The notes under the pieces: model-generated | Told to the model about the DNA's origin: nothing | Databases searched by the model: none | Seen by the model: the letters and a program-made list of their open reading frames with translations, nothing else | Assembly: GCA_003024785.1 (NCBI GenBank) | Contig: PUQB01000689.1 | Coordinates: 1-64,000 of the forward strand | Direction of reading: 5' to 3' | Source: Selaginella tamariscina | Taxonomy: Eukaryota > Streptophyta > Lycopodiopsida > Selaginellales > Selaginellaceae | DNA length: 64,000 nt | Position numbers and translations under genes: made by a program | Part shown: positions 35,548 through 46,421 of the stretch, in pieces | How positions within the stretch are numbered: position 1 is the first letter of the stretch | Layout of the letters: each line of letters starts with the position of its first letter

Positions 35548-36786
35548 CTCTTCTCTATTATATATTATATATATATATGCCAATATGATATGTATACACA
35601 GAATTTTGCATGTATACATAAGCTACCTTTTTGATGCCATTGAACATCACAGCGACTGCAATGGATGGCATCATAAGCTGAGAAAGGGAACGGAAGTTGC
35701 TTAGAGGAGAAGAACCAATCAGAGCAGGGAGCCCACGCTCTTGGGCTAATTTGCACTGCAGCTCCATGTTCCTCATAAGCTGATATGACATGGTACGGAA
35801 CATTCTTCGAAAGAAGATGAGCTGAAAGGAGGCCAAGTCACCACCAATATCTAGCATCACACGAACCTGCAAACGGAGCACTTAAATAGACATATGCATA
35901 TGAGCATGGGTACATATATAAATGTATGGGTGTGGTGTATATATCTTCGCATATGTACCCCAATCTCATTCATAGACTTGTTGTCGTCTTTAGACAGCAT
36001 TTCCTGAAGTCCTAACACGTAAATTCTCTAAAGGAAAAGTTATCACATTTTCCTCCATCATAATTCTGCATGCCATCAGTCATATGTACGTGTCATTTAT
36101 ATATGCACATAACCACACACACAGAAGACAGTACCTCCTTGGTTGTTCCCGAACGATCTTCACATTGCTGCTCCATACATTATTTGCGCATGATGGCCAC
36201 TTCTGGGGCAGTCGATATCCCTTAGGTGGCCGTATGATGCACTGCTTCTGTATATGACCGCATGCCCGATCTGGGTTTCGAGCACTGTAGCATGGAACGT
36301 GATCTTCCATGCCTTCTGAACATGCCTTGGCATTCTTAAGACTTGGATTATCCGTGTTAAACACGGGCTCGTAGGTAATAACTTGAAGTGCACCTTCTTG
36401 AAGCCTTCTGTAGCTATTATATACTCTGTGTCTACCCCCGGAGCCTAAAACCGTGACAAGGAGGAGAATGCTCGCAAAGCAAAGTGAGAGGCATTTAAGA
36501 AACGGTATTACCAACCTACTCCTGTTCCGAACTATGGTGGCGGGATTTGTGGTAATTTAGGGGGACTTTGTGGGCGTGCGGAGAATCCCATGAATGAGGA
36601 GAAGACAAGAGCTATGTAGCTATAAATGTTATCGGCTTCCGGATGCTTGTAAGAAATAAAGAATGAACACCATTTAGATCTGCGGTGCTCCTGTTCCTTA
36701 ATGTCGGAATTACTCCGTGTGTAAATCCCGTTTGCTTTAACACTTAAGACTCCTCGGTGCGTCGGACGGCCTAAACTTTGTGCCAT
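32887..36786 (-). CDS. QUASIMODO2-like (QUA2/QUL) putative pectin methyltransferase
   Basis: Eight coding exons on the minus strand: 36135-36786, 35959-36065, 35627-35866, 35066-35276, 34596-34760, 33807-34113, 33322-33459 and 32887-33033. Exon 1 carries a type-II membrane anchor (PFLKCLSLCFASILLLVTVL) and YRRLQEGA. Exon 3 opens with the SAM-binding VRVMLDIGGDLASF and holds YDAIHCSRCDVQW. Exon 4 has LRPGGYFIW, exon 6 YWSLLTPVIFSDHPKRPG and RNVMDMNAQYGG, exon 7 LEMDRLLRPE, and exon 8 IRWEARIIQI. This wording is specific to the QUA2/QUL branch, Golgi proteins needed for homogalacturonan methylation. The start at 36786 gives MAQSLGRPTHRG, the family N-terminus. Frameshifts occur in exon 1 near CCCCCT (36560), in exon 2, several times in exon 3, and in exon 6 near 33865. 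Confidence 0.87.
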
Positions 36787-38180
36787 TTCAAGCTGCTAGA
36801 ACAAAGAAGCTGTCACACACACATGCACATATCGTAATATGCAAAAAGGACTAGAAAAGCGTGCTCCGTTGGCAAAATGTGGATCATTCAGGATAAGAAT
36901 TGTTTAAGGAGTAATTTTCAACGCGGAACATGAGATGAGTTCTATCCAGCAAGATCACACTAAAATAACAACGCGGAGAATGTGGACACAAGGAACTAAA
37001 GAACTTAAACTATGCTTAAGTTACCAATAAATGAAATCCTTCTCTTGAAACTAAATAACTTAAACTATAGTGTACCCAATGAAATCTAATGTGAGATCTA
37101 GAATGTAGGTAACTCACATCATAGGAGGAAGATCGGGCAGCTGTAGCGAGGAACCACTGCAGAATGGCATTAGAGATCCCCACAATGCGGTATTTACGGC
37201 AACTGGATCATTGTAAACATTATGCCTCAGGAACAGTAAAAGGAAGAGGAATCATCCACAGGTTTAGAGGCCTGCCTGGAACGCACAAAAAACATAAACA
37301 ATAAGAATACGGAATATGATGAACTTTAAGGGAGGAACTGCCCGAAATGCACACAGAGAAAACATTGAAAACGGCTAGAACCTATCTACGTCAATAAGCT
37401 TGCTTCTTTGGCCAATAATTGAACCAAAATCTACATTTTCCGTCTCGGATCTATCTAGCGATACTTCCCGGAACAGACATCCTAAGAGCCTGCCTACTAC
37501 CTAGAATTGAGTCAAGAATCGGCTAGAATCTACATTTTGTGGTCACGAAGCTAAAATCCCTAAAGAAGAACCTGAATCGAAATCTGTATAGATTCACTCT
37601 AATCCGTCTAGCGCCTGTAAGAATCAGCTAAATCCGTGCTGCGAATTGGCTATACTCCTCTAGCGCTTCTCAGAACCCTTAAAGCCTCTGAGAACCACCG
37701 AAAATCAGCTAAGAAATCTAAAACTCCTCAGAATCGGCTACATCTGTCTAGCGCCTCACAGAAATGACAAGAAAATCAACCAGCATTGAACGCAAGAAAT
37801 TTACCTTATACGAATTCCTCCTCGCCTCCAAGAAACCCTATCTATGGCGCACATAGGACACAAGAACACGGGCGATCGAATGAACGAGATGGTGAATCGC
37901 TCGGCCAGCGTTTACTACATACACGTCAAATGAAAACGCTCTGCTGTAGGTTAGTAACTTTTTATTTCTACCGAAGCTGATTCGGCTCCATGTGCCGAAC
38001 CTATCTACTCCATGTGCCGTACCTATCTACTCCATGTGCGCGGTGGATGTCAAAAAAATTATATTGTTTTACTCTGCTGGCGATCGCTCACGGGCTTCAC
38101 GGCTACATTCTCTCTCTTACGTGGCATGTATGGGCCTCTACACGTCATATGAAGACAGTCTATTAATAATAAGTAATTAA
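36787..38180 (-). promoter_or_regulatory. 5' leader exon, leader intron and promoter region of the QUA2-like gene
   Basis: TTCTAG|CAG just before the start codon is a splice acceptor. A plausible leader exon ends GAATTCGTATAAG|GTAAAT at about 37801-37815 (minus strand). Inside the leader intron the word TCTAGCG recurs (about 37453, 37608, 37660, 37748). The segment 37410-38170 is duplicated at 39345-39930. Confidence 0.55.
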
Positions 38181-38261
38181 TTAACTTATGCTTTTAATCT
38201 TAGATTTTAATTAATTGCCCTTTAAATATGTAATTAGATTAATTAAAGTTGAGGTACAATT

Positions 38262-38936
38262 TTAAACTGAAGCATCACGGGCAACCATGGTTTGCCTCCA
38301 ACTTCTAAGTTTGGCGCCTTTAACAAATCTCTCTTTACAACTGGGACACCTATACATCGGTTGATTCTCCTTATTATTGTTAAAATACTCAAACTTAGTT
38401 GGGTTGTGGCCACAGAAGATGCAAGTCGGCCCCGGAGACGACGGCTTTACCAAGCCTGCCGATGTGGTCGGCTCCAACGAACTCTCGAGTCTTTTAAATT
38501 TCTTAGACCTCCCAGTTTTGGCAACCTTCTCAGCCAAAGGCTGGGCATCCTGTGCAGCTTGAGACAAAGCTAGAGTTCCCACAGTTGGAGATGTTGGGGA
38601 TGGAGGAGGCAAGCTCAATACAGGTGGAGGTTGAACCATAAGCTGGGATTCAGGAGCAGAACTGGGTATACCTTGTGGTGCCTCCATAGAACTCTGTGCA
38701 TTGGGAATCCCACCGAGAGGCACATGCACTTCAATTTCATCCCTTTTCTCGTTACAGTTTCCCTTAATGTTCGACCTATTGTCTTCCATCATCTTAGAGA
38801 CTTCAAGAATAGGACGATTACTGATCTGGAAATTCACCAATTTAACTTCCTCGTTGCACGCCGCGTTTGCATGGTCTAGAAGATATCGATCCAACGACGA
38901 GTACCACTTCTCCTCTAAGACATATACACCTGACAT
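38262..38936 (-). CDS. Dof-type zinc-finger protein, divergent, finger at the C-terminus
   Basis: A single-exon 224-codon frame. Residues about 172-213 read CIFCGHNPTKFEYFNNN followed by a C-P-S-C pair and FVKGAKLRSW. The spacing C-x2-C-x21-C-x2-C with FxYxNN is the Dof finger, a plant-specific DNA-binding domain recognising AAAG. Here it lies at the C-terminus; most Dof proteins carry it near the N-terminus. The linker is proline-rich, with a basic KTGRSKKFKR patch before the finger that could serve for nuclear import. The intact frame, unlike its neighbours, argues for function. It sits between two copies of the QUA2-like leader region. A decayed paralogue lies at 43.9-44.4 kb. Confidence 0.72.
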   Translation of the reverse strand: MSGVYVLEEKWYSSLDRYLLDHANAACNEEVKLVNFQISNRPILEVSKMMEDNRSNIKGNCNEKRDEIEVHVPLGGIPNAQSSMEAPQGIPSSAPESQLMVQPPPVLSLPPPSPTSPTVGTLALSQAAQDAQPLAEKVAKTGRSKKFKRLESSLEPTTSAGLVKPSSPGPTCIFCGHNPTKFEYFNNNKENQPMYRCPSCKERFVKGAKLRSWRQTMVARDASV

Positions 38937-40018
38937 GTTGTGAATATGAAAAAAAAAAAATATGAAGAAACCCAGAAATGTGAAGAAACCTAGAAATGTT
39001 TCCTAATTTATACTCCGTCAAAGCGAGCACGTAGTGTCCGTTGGAATATGCCTTTTAAATTCCCACGTGTAATTATACGTCACTTTCTTCCACGTCACAT
39101 CACTTTAAGTGACATGGCAGATGATGTGGAAGGGGTAATGCTAAAAATTAAGAAAAATAAAAATATATAAAAATCAGATGCATTAATCTTAAACATCTTT
39201 AATGTATATATCTATAACATTTTAAATCGAAATCAAATTAACAAATACTAAAATGAAATGGTTCACACACACGTAAGTCTCTCAAAGTGTACGTACAGAA
39301 ACCTAAGTTTTGACGAGTATAAATATATAATCTATTTGAGATCAAAAATTTGGCCAATAATTGTACATTTTCTGTTTCGGAACAGACATTCTAAGAGCCG
39401 GCCAAAATGTGTTTATGACCAGTGTCGGTTACAGTATGTCTAGTGCTTATTAGAATCTACATTTTCTAAAATTTTCTTAACCCTAAAGACTAACCTGGGT
39501 TTGACATTTTTAAAATGCAGATTTTACAACTGAAAATAGGCACTGACCTGAATGAATGAATCTGTCTAGCGCTTGTATGGGTTAACTTTAATCCGTCTGG
39601 CGCTTATATGAATCTTCTAAGAACTCCTCAGAATTGGTAACGTTACATCTCTCTAGCGCCTCAAGGAATCTAATCAACCAGCATTGAACGCAACAAATTT
39701 ACCTTATACGAATTCCTCCTCGCCTCCAAGGAACCCTAGCTATGGCGTACAAAGGATACGAGAACACGGAAAGAAATAGCGATCCATGAAAGATGGTGAA
39801 TCACTGTACTTTTCATTTTTACCGAAGCTGACCTGTCAGTCAAAATTTTACTTTTTACTTTGCTCTATGGCTACATTCTCTCTCTTACGTGGCCTCTACA
39901 CGTCATAATCCTAGTTAAGATTATGTATACTACATTACATATTTATACTTTGTTACAACAGTGAAGAAGGTGAGTAAGGTTTCAAGGGCATATTAACATG
40001 AAGCTTTTTCTATATTTA
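38937..40018. repeat. Duplicate of the QUA2-like leader/promoter region and flank
   Basis: About 39345-39930 matches 37410-38170: GGCCAATAATTG, GAACAGACATYCTAAGAGCC, ATCAACCAGCATTGAACGCA, TTTACCTTATACGAATTCCT, CCTCGCCTCCAAG and ACATTCTCTCTCTTACGTGGC appear in the same order. The copy includes the putative leader exon and splice donor but leads into no methyltransferase exon. The recurring TCTAGCGC/TCTAGTGC words are also present. The rest (38937-39344) is AT-rich without a gene. Confidence 0.8.
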
Positions 40019-40549
40019 GGGGCCCTTCACACATGACATTAACATTAACTTCTCTTCACACTTGAAAACATTAAAATTTGACATTAAATTTTTATATGAT
40101 TTAAATTAATGTGTTTTCACACTTGTCAACATTAACATTAATGTCAACATTACATTAACATTAAAATAGAAAGGATTTTTTTTTTTAATGACAAAATTTG
40201 CATCATTAAAATTACAACATTACATTAACTTATTATTCCACTGAATATTCATTCAAGGTTTGAGCTGCAGTGCGAGAGCAAATCTATGGCACGCGATCAA
40301 GTCTTCATTCAGGTAAACTCCTTTCACTCTGAGCATGTTAGGCATACATCTAACCGGGAATCTATAGTTTTCCGGCTGCATCTCTGAACCCAGGTGTCGC
40401 CCCTTCTCAACAGCTTGGAAGTTCTTGATCTCCATAGTATTGCCTGATGAATCACATCTCACGTAGAAGGTGTGGAGGAAGAGGTAGAGGTGTGGAAGTT
40501 GGGTAACACTCCCCGTAGCAGTGCCCCCCAACTGGTTTTCAAGCTCCCC

Positions 40550-41740
40550 GCCAAGCTAAATGGTCCAAGGAAGAAATGATTTGCCTCATGGGTTGAGGAG
40601 AGCTCAGATCCTTCAGGTTGACCAGCATCCTGATCAGTGAGGCCGAATGAAAATATGAGAGAGAAGTGGAGCGAGATTGCCAAAGACATGGCTAAGAGCG
40701 GCTTCAGGGTGAGACTGGAAGAAATGCAAGGACAAGTGGAGCAACATCAACGGGATCTACAAAGACATCAAGTTGTACGACAAATCCAGGCTGCGCAGAG
40801 TATTTCCAGATGGATTCAAGCGAGCGGATAGCAGCTCATCTCCAATCCATGGATCGTGATGTTTTTGATGAGCTGGAGGGGACTCTTCATGACAAGGCAA
40901 ACATCAAGCTGTGAAGATACTTGACAGTAGTGCTAGACAAGAAGCAGGGACTCAGTTGAGTAGCAGCCGCCAAACCGGCAAGCACAAAGCTTCTGTGATC
41001 GATGACGAGTTTGCAACAGATTTTGAAGCGATAGAGGCTGAGATTGAGGCGGTGGAGGTGGAGGCTGATGTTGAACCAGAGAAGATTCTGGCGATCGGAG
41101 CCTGGATCGAGTGGTCGAGCCTACAAAAAAGCTGAAAGACAAGAGCTTGGTGCTGCAGATGTGCTCAGATCCGGGAATGCTGCTCAGCTAAAGATGAATG
41201 TTGAGGACGAAGCCAACAAGTTGAAGAGGCATGCAAAGAGGATGGAGCTTAGCAAGGAGCTTGTCTCCATTGAGGAGCGACGACTGCAGATGGAGTGGCT
41301 TCCCAGAATGCTTTCAACGATCCTGGCCTCTCTGGTTGCAAAACTCCTGGTACTCTTTTTTATGTGCATGTGCATAAGCATTTGCATGCATATTTATTTC
41401 AAAATATATACTTAATTTTTTGTTTGTTTTTCAGGCCGAATCCTCCAAACTATCCTCAATGATCGAGATTCATCCGGAAAAAAATAAATATAAATATACG
41501 TAATTTTCACATTGTTTTTGTTCTTGTTTTTTTGATATGTTTTGTTTCTCAGATATTTATGGATTGTCTCTGGATTTTAACTCTTGTTTTTCTACTGAGA
41601 GAATGGAAGAGGACAATGAGAAAAGCAGGGAGAGAATAGCCAGGTTGAAGCGGAGGTTAGACGAAGACGATGAAGCCGAGGAAGAAGAATGCACCAAGGA
41701 GAGGATGAAGAAGCTCGAGTAGCTGCGTCTTTGAGAACAA
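40550..41740 (+). pseudogene. Harbinger accessory protein (Myb/trihelix-like), broken
   Basis: The start reads RAKWSKEEMICL, followed in other frames by EKWSEIAKDMAKSGF and KDKWSNINGIYKDIKLYDKS, the three-helix Myb/SANT pattern of the second PIF/Harbinger gene, which helps the transposase bind DNA and enter the nucleus. Acidic and coiled-coil-like parts follow (41010-41100; 41203-41320; 41603-41720, EEDNEKSRERIARLKRRLDE). Stops and frameshifts separate the parts, so the product is not made intact. Confidence 0.68.
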
Positions 41741-41754
41741 AGCCCGTCGAATGA

Positions 41755-42830
41755 TTGTGGTGGGTTCGGCCTGCTCATTTCACTGGTTCGATACCTTTCG
41801 TCCAGAATTTTTACGATGACTCTCGATGGAGCCGGATTTTTGGGATGAAGAGAGCCACTTTCAATGCTCTAGTGGATCAGCTCCAGCCTCTCCTTGAGGA
41901 AAGAACACTGTTACCGGCTAGCAGTACCTGTGTGAGTTCGAGTTGCTTGTACCATCTCCAAGCTGAGGTATGGCATTTCATTTTACTCGGTCTCTGAGAA
42001 CTTCGGCATCGGTGAGAGTACTGCATGCGAGATCTTCTAGGACACAATCACAGGAATCCGGTAGCTCTCGGCCACCTGATCAGGTTTTGGAGACTGTTGA
42101 GGAGCTTGGTGGAGTCATCGCTGAGAAAAGTAAACTCCCCAACGTTGCCGGGGCTGGATGGGTCTAGATACCAATTCAAACTCCAGAGGTGGATCCAGAC
42201 AGCTACAACAAGCACCATCGATTCTCAATTGTTCTCCAGGCAATGGTGGAATAGGAGAAGGTTTTTGGATGTGTATTGTGGCTGGCCAGGGTCTGTTCAT
42301 GATTCAAGAGTTTGGAAGAACTCAGGGTTTTACAAATGGGGACTAGCCAAGGAGGTGCTTCAAGAACCAACATTTCCCCTCGACGCTTCAACTTGAAGCC
42401 TTATCTTGTGGGGATAAGGCTTACCCATGCTCTGCTCTTGTCATGACCCCATATAAAAAGACAGAGTTCCATTGTCAACTTGAAAAGGTTCTACAACAAA
42501 GAGCTTTCTCAGGCTCGAGAAATCGTTGAGAGAAGCTTTGGTCTTCTTAAAGGTTTTTTTTTTTGTTCATTTTAAATTTTTTTTGTTGTTTTCTAAACTG
42601 AGTGTGAAGGGAAGTGGAGAATCCTTCAACATGGTGTTCCAGCAGAGCCAGATGCCACTCCAGAAGTTGTAGTTGCTTGTTGCATTCTCCATAATTTTTT
42701 GCTTGATGCTGGAGAGGAAGAAAATGATGAGGAATTTCATGAAAAAACCGGGTGCCTACTTGAAGGGAATGATCCTGCAGGTGAGCAAATTCAGGAGAAG
42801 ATTGTGGCATTTTCCAGCCTCTTACTACTC
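41755..42830 (+). pseudogene. Harbinger DDE transposase, broken
   Basis: Pieces in order: the N-terminal FGMKRATFNALVDQLQPLL; a helix-turn-helix-like RNFGIGEST; IPIQTPEVDPDSY and FLDVYCGWPGSVHDSRVWKN (second catalytic Asp region); a frame-shifted TPYKKTEFH-like piece; a VERSFGLLKG-like piece (catalytic Glu region, near 42525-42555); and VVACCILHNFLLDAGEE. An intron-like T-rich gap lies at 42555-42604. Several frameshifts make it non-functional as written. Confidence 0.85.
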
Positions 42831-42854
42831 GATTTCGAGCTCAAACTCAAGCTT

Positions 42855-42974
42855 GAGCTTTTTAGCATGAATTTAAATTTTAAAAAATTAAACTTAAAGT
42901 TTAAACTTGAGTTTGAGCTTTTTAGCATGAATTTAAATTTTAAAAAATTAAACTTAAAGTTTAAACCTAAAACT
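42855..42974. repeat. Perfect 60-bp tandem duplication within the Harbinger element
   Basis: A 60-nt unit starting GAGCTTTTTAGCATGAATTT is present twice head to tail with no visible difference except near the last bases. It is a recent event compared with the decay of the surrounding transposon. Confidence 0.9.
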
Positions 42975-43212
42975 TATTAAAGTCTGAATAAATTAATGTT
43001 AATGTCAAAAAAATAGTTAATTTTGAGTTAAAAAATTAATGTTTTCTACTCTAAAGAGGTATTTAGTATTAATGTTGACATTAACATTATTTTGAGATAA
43101 TGTTTCATTATATAAACGCTTGTGTGTAGACGGTGGCCATAATATTTCAACATTAAGTTAATATTAACATTAACTAGAGTTAATGTTAATGTCACGTGGG
43201 AAGGGCCCTTTA

Positions 43213-43859
43213 AAGAGTTCCACACCGTATAATAATACATAAAACATGTGTTCAACGTAAAACTTAATAACTAACCTGTGTCTTTTGTGTGTAGATATAC
43301 AAATACTATGAAAATACAGACTATTTGCTAGACTTAAACATATCTTTTGGACTAACTTAAATATTTCTACGTTCTCTTTTATCTTCTTTAAGTTGACAAT
43401 GTCCCTTAATCTTGATTAATACCCATTTTAATTAGTTCCCTTTTAAGATTATTTGTTTACATTATAACACTAGTCAACAAAACTTTTTATACACTTGGTG
43501 TCTGTTCGTACACTTACAATTGTGTATGTGCTAAAGATCCTTCCATGTCATCACAACCACATAAGTAAATTTATAAATATAATATTAATATAAATTTAAT
43601 AATATAAACATTTTTAGATAATACATAAATACAAATTTATATTATTGTATTACTTATGTAGATTCTCTGGAAATGCTATATATAATTAACTATTTTTATA
43701 TGTTTCTATTTTAGTAGTTACTTTAAAATATAATTTAAAATGGAAGAAATATATTTCTAAAGAACCTTTAGGGTTAATGTACATTAATTTTATATTTTAT
43801 TTTATTTTACATGCACAGAAAAAGAGAAATGAAATATTTAGTGGCTTAATTACATTTCA
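43213..43859. other. AT-rich intergenic sequence
   Basis: No gene or repeat structure beyond low complexity is seen. Confidence 0.5.
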
Positions 43860-44420
43860 GATAAAATTCAAACTGCAGCATTGGCGGCAACTTCTAAGCT
43901 TTTCCGCCTTTATTGTTAAAATGCTCAAACTTAACTGTCTGGAGACGACGGCTTTATCAAGCTTGGGATGCGAGTGAAACCTTCTCAGACAAATCTGGGG
44001 TCCAGAAGAGTCTCAAGTTAGACAAATTTGGGAGCCTCCATGTTTTAGCAACCTTCTGCTGGACATTCACAGGGATGGACTGGAAGAGGCATCCCAGACA
44101 AAGTTGGAATTTCCACATGTGGGGATGGGTTGACAAAGTTGGCGGAGCTATTGAGAATCAAGCTGGGGGGCTTTCTCCGACAAAGTTGGAGCCAGACTTG
44201 ATATAGGTGGAGTCCACATGGATTGAATCATAACTGGCGATTCAGAAGCAGAACCAAGGAGACAATTTCACCTTGAGACAACTGCATTTTCAATTTCACC
44301 CTTATTTCTTATCAGAATTGCCCTTAATGTCTAAGACAATTATTGATCTGGAAATGCACCAATCTAACTTCTTCATCCTTTGCATGATCTAGAATATATG
44401 GATCCACCTGCGGTCTTGTC
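43860..44420 (-). pseudogene. Decayed paralogue of the Dof-like gene
   Basis: On the minus strand it aligns with the gene at 38262-38936. KFEYFNN at about 43905-43925 and the tail corresponding to KLRSWRQ are recognisable, but the second Cys pair of the finger and surrounding residues are deleted. Upstream, the linker and the N-terminal DHA-like part (TCTAGAATATATGGATCCAC against TCTAGAAGATATCGATCCAA) remain with several indels. No open frame spans it. Confidence 0.75.
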
Positions 44421-45085
44421 TAATGTCACTTCATATTCAAGTTCAATTAATAATTGAGTTGGTGTTTTATATCTGCGATCCAGCGAAATAAATATTATTA
44501 ATTAGTATTGATGTGTCCTAATTTCATATTTCTAAAATAGGTTATTAACACATCTTGTTTTTAAATATAATTAAATTTCTGCCTTGGCATTATTGGAATA
44601 TGCCTTTAAAAAAGATTTTAATGCATCCGACATGTAAGTATGCGTCAGCGTGCATTTTGCCAGGCTGGCTAAATACCGCACCTTCCATCACTTTGGCATT
44701 TCTAGGGTTCATCTCAACCCTAATTCCATGGCGCGCTTGGAGGAGCTTCTGGCTATGGCGCTGGTGCACAGAGGTATGCATTTCTGATAGATCGTGCTAG
44801 CATCTCTACCTCAGAGTGAAGCATTTCTAGACTAGATGAAGAATTCTATGTATGGGGGCTACAGGCTATGGCGTCACTGCACAGAGTCTAGCATTTGTGC
44901 TGGATCGGCCTTAGAATGAAGTATTTGTAGAGAAGACTCGTTAGATGCAAAATTCTATGTATGGGAGCCAACGATTCATCCGTTTCGATGCTTGGACTAG
45001 AGCAAAGCTGTAGCTTGGGGAATTTCACAGTAGGGAAGGCATTCTGCGATGAGCACTTACTGGACAATCTGACACGAGCATTTCC
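44421..45085 (+). repeat. 5' region of an unrecognised gene with a 113-bp tandem duplication
   Basis: GGCTATGGCG...CACAGAG...GAATTCTATGTATGGG occurs at 44751-44863 and again, diverged, at 44864-44969. The first copy begins inside a short frame, MARLEELLAMALVHRG (44728), that ends at an AGAG|GTATGC donor-like site, so this may hold leader or first exons of the next gene. The part before 44720 shows nothing I can name. Confidence 0.55.
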
Positions 45086-46421
45086 ATGGATTCCAAACCA
45101 CAGGAGCAGCAAGACGGGGATTTCAAACAGGAACCCACTTTCTCAGACACGGATATAAAGATACAGGACTATGTGGGTAGTGAAGGAACAAGTGAGCATA
45201 CCTTCTCTTGCAACTTGGAGGACTTCAGGTCGAAGAAATATTATTTATTTAACGCAGAGGCCCATGAGCTGATGATCAAAAGCCTCCTGGAGTCGTCTAA
45301 TCCTTCAGCTTCTGAGATTTCAATCGCAGATCCGACTTTTCAACCATTACCATGGCAGAACAAGCGAGGAATCACTTTCAATAGCGCTATGAGGACCGCT
45401 GGAGGGATTTCAAAGCGAAGCTCGGTGTGAAGATCGATGCTTCTCGGAAGAGGTTTCTGTTCCACAAGAGAGACGCAAGCAGGTACATTCTATGATATAC
45501 GTATAGATAGGAGTTAACTATAGACATGTAGCAGGTACATTCCACATATGGGACAGTGGCTTGAAATTGTGAAAGCTTGCCACATTGATGCTGCTGAAAG
45601 GCACTGGGGTAGAAATCTCACAAAACATCAGATAACTAAACGGTGGATGTATGGAGAGAGGAATCACGGCATACCGGAGTCCTTCGTAGATGCATTCATA
45701 GATAACTGTGGGTGCTGCAGAAGAGAATTGCTTCCTCCAGTGCCACCACCACCACAGCCAAGTTTGCAGCAGAATAACAAGAAGCGTAAACTTGGTAAGA
45801 AGTTCAATACACAGATGTTTGATGTGCACTTCATCAAGCAGAGGCTGGACGAGATTGCCCAACAAGTTGCTGCAGCTCAATTGGATCGTGAAACGTCCGA
45901 TTTTAAGATGGGCACAAAGGGTTTCGAGGATTTTAAGCGTTTTGAGACGGATCTTCTTCGGAGTTTGAGAAGATCGATGAGGATGAACAGAGTAAGCTTA
46001 AGGAGAAGATTACTGCTATTCGTAATGAAATGGACTCTATGCTTGTTCATTTACCATCCATGTCCAGAGGCAAGTTTCTTCATTTCCTAGAGGCTATGGA
46101 CGGTGCTATTACGGAGCTACGTAACCCGGACTTGGACAGGCAAACCTTCTCTCCCAAGGTAAGTTTATACACCGTGTGTATATATACACTATGTAATGTA
46201 TTTATACGAACGCAGCCGCATAGTTGCAGATTACAAGATGCATTTATATATGCAGTTTGTTGTTAATGTGTTTACGTTTGAAGAGTTTGGTGGTTGTAAA
46301 AAACACACACGCACGTCATGTGTATATAATGTGTATTTTGCAGCTACCTGCTATTGCGAACGAAATCCAGAAACCAAAAGAAGCTAAAAGAGTGAAATGG
46401 AAGGACTTGGCACGCTCTTGA
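45086..46421 (+). CDS. Unrecognised protein, three exons
   Basis: Exon 1 (from about 45086, MDSKPQEQQD) runs through DRWRDFKAKLGVKIDASRKR to a donor at 45482. Exon 2 (45535-46158) encodes GQWLEIVKACHIDAAERHWG, ITKRWMYGERNHGIPESFVD, a basic NNKKRKLGKK patch and an alpha-helical region with EQSKLKEKITAIRNEMDSML. Exon 3 (46344-46421) encodes LPAIANEIQKPKEAKRVKW and a stop. Donor and acceptor bases are canonical. Frameshifts lie near 45400 and 45945. The composition (aromatic-basic N-terminal half, coiled-coil-like C-terminal half, lysine patches) suggests a nuclear protein, possibly domesticated from a transposon accessory protein, but I recognise no family. The true start may be upstream. Confidence 0.5.

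Larger units (their letters stand above)
40019..43209 (+). mobile_element. PIF/Harbinger DNA transposon
   Basis: The termini GGGGCCCTTCACACATGACA and, in reverse complement, AGGGCCCTTCCCACGTGACA continue as inverted repeats rich in ACATTAACATTAAC. TTA flanks both ends (40016-40018 and 43210-43212), the 3-bp target duplication typical of PIF/Harbinger. The 3.19-kb interior carries the two standard genes, a Myb/trihelix-like protein and a DDE transposase, both broken. A perfect 60-bp tandem duplication lies at 42855-42974. Confidence 0.9.

Noticed and set aside
40253..40531. 92-codon minus-strand frame in the Harbinger element
   Set aside because: No recognisable motif and it lies antisense at the start of the Myb-like gene region; probably chance.
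44961..45158. 65-codon frame MGANDSSVSM upstream of the unrecognised gene
   Set aside because: Runs in a different frame from the supported exon and has no splice support; likely leader sequence or chance.
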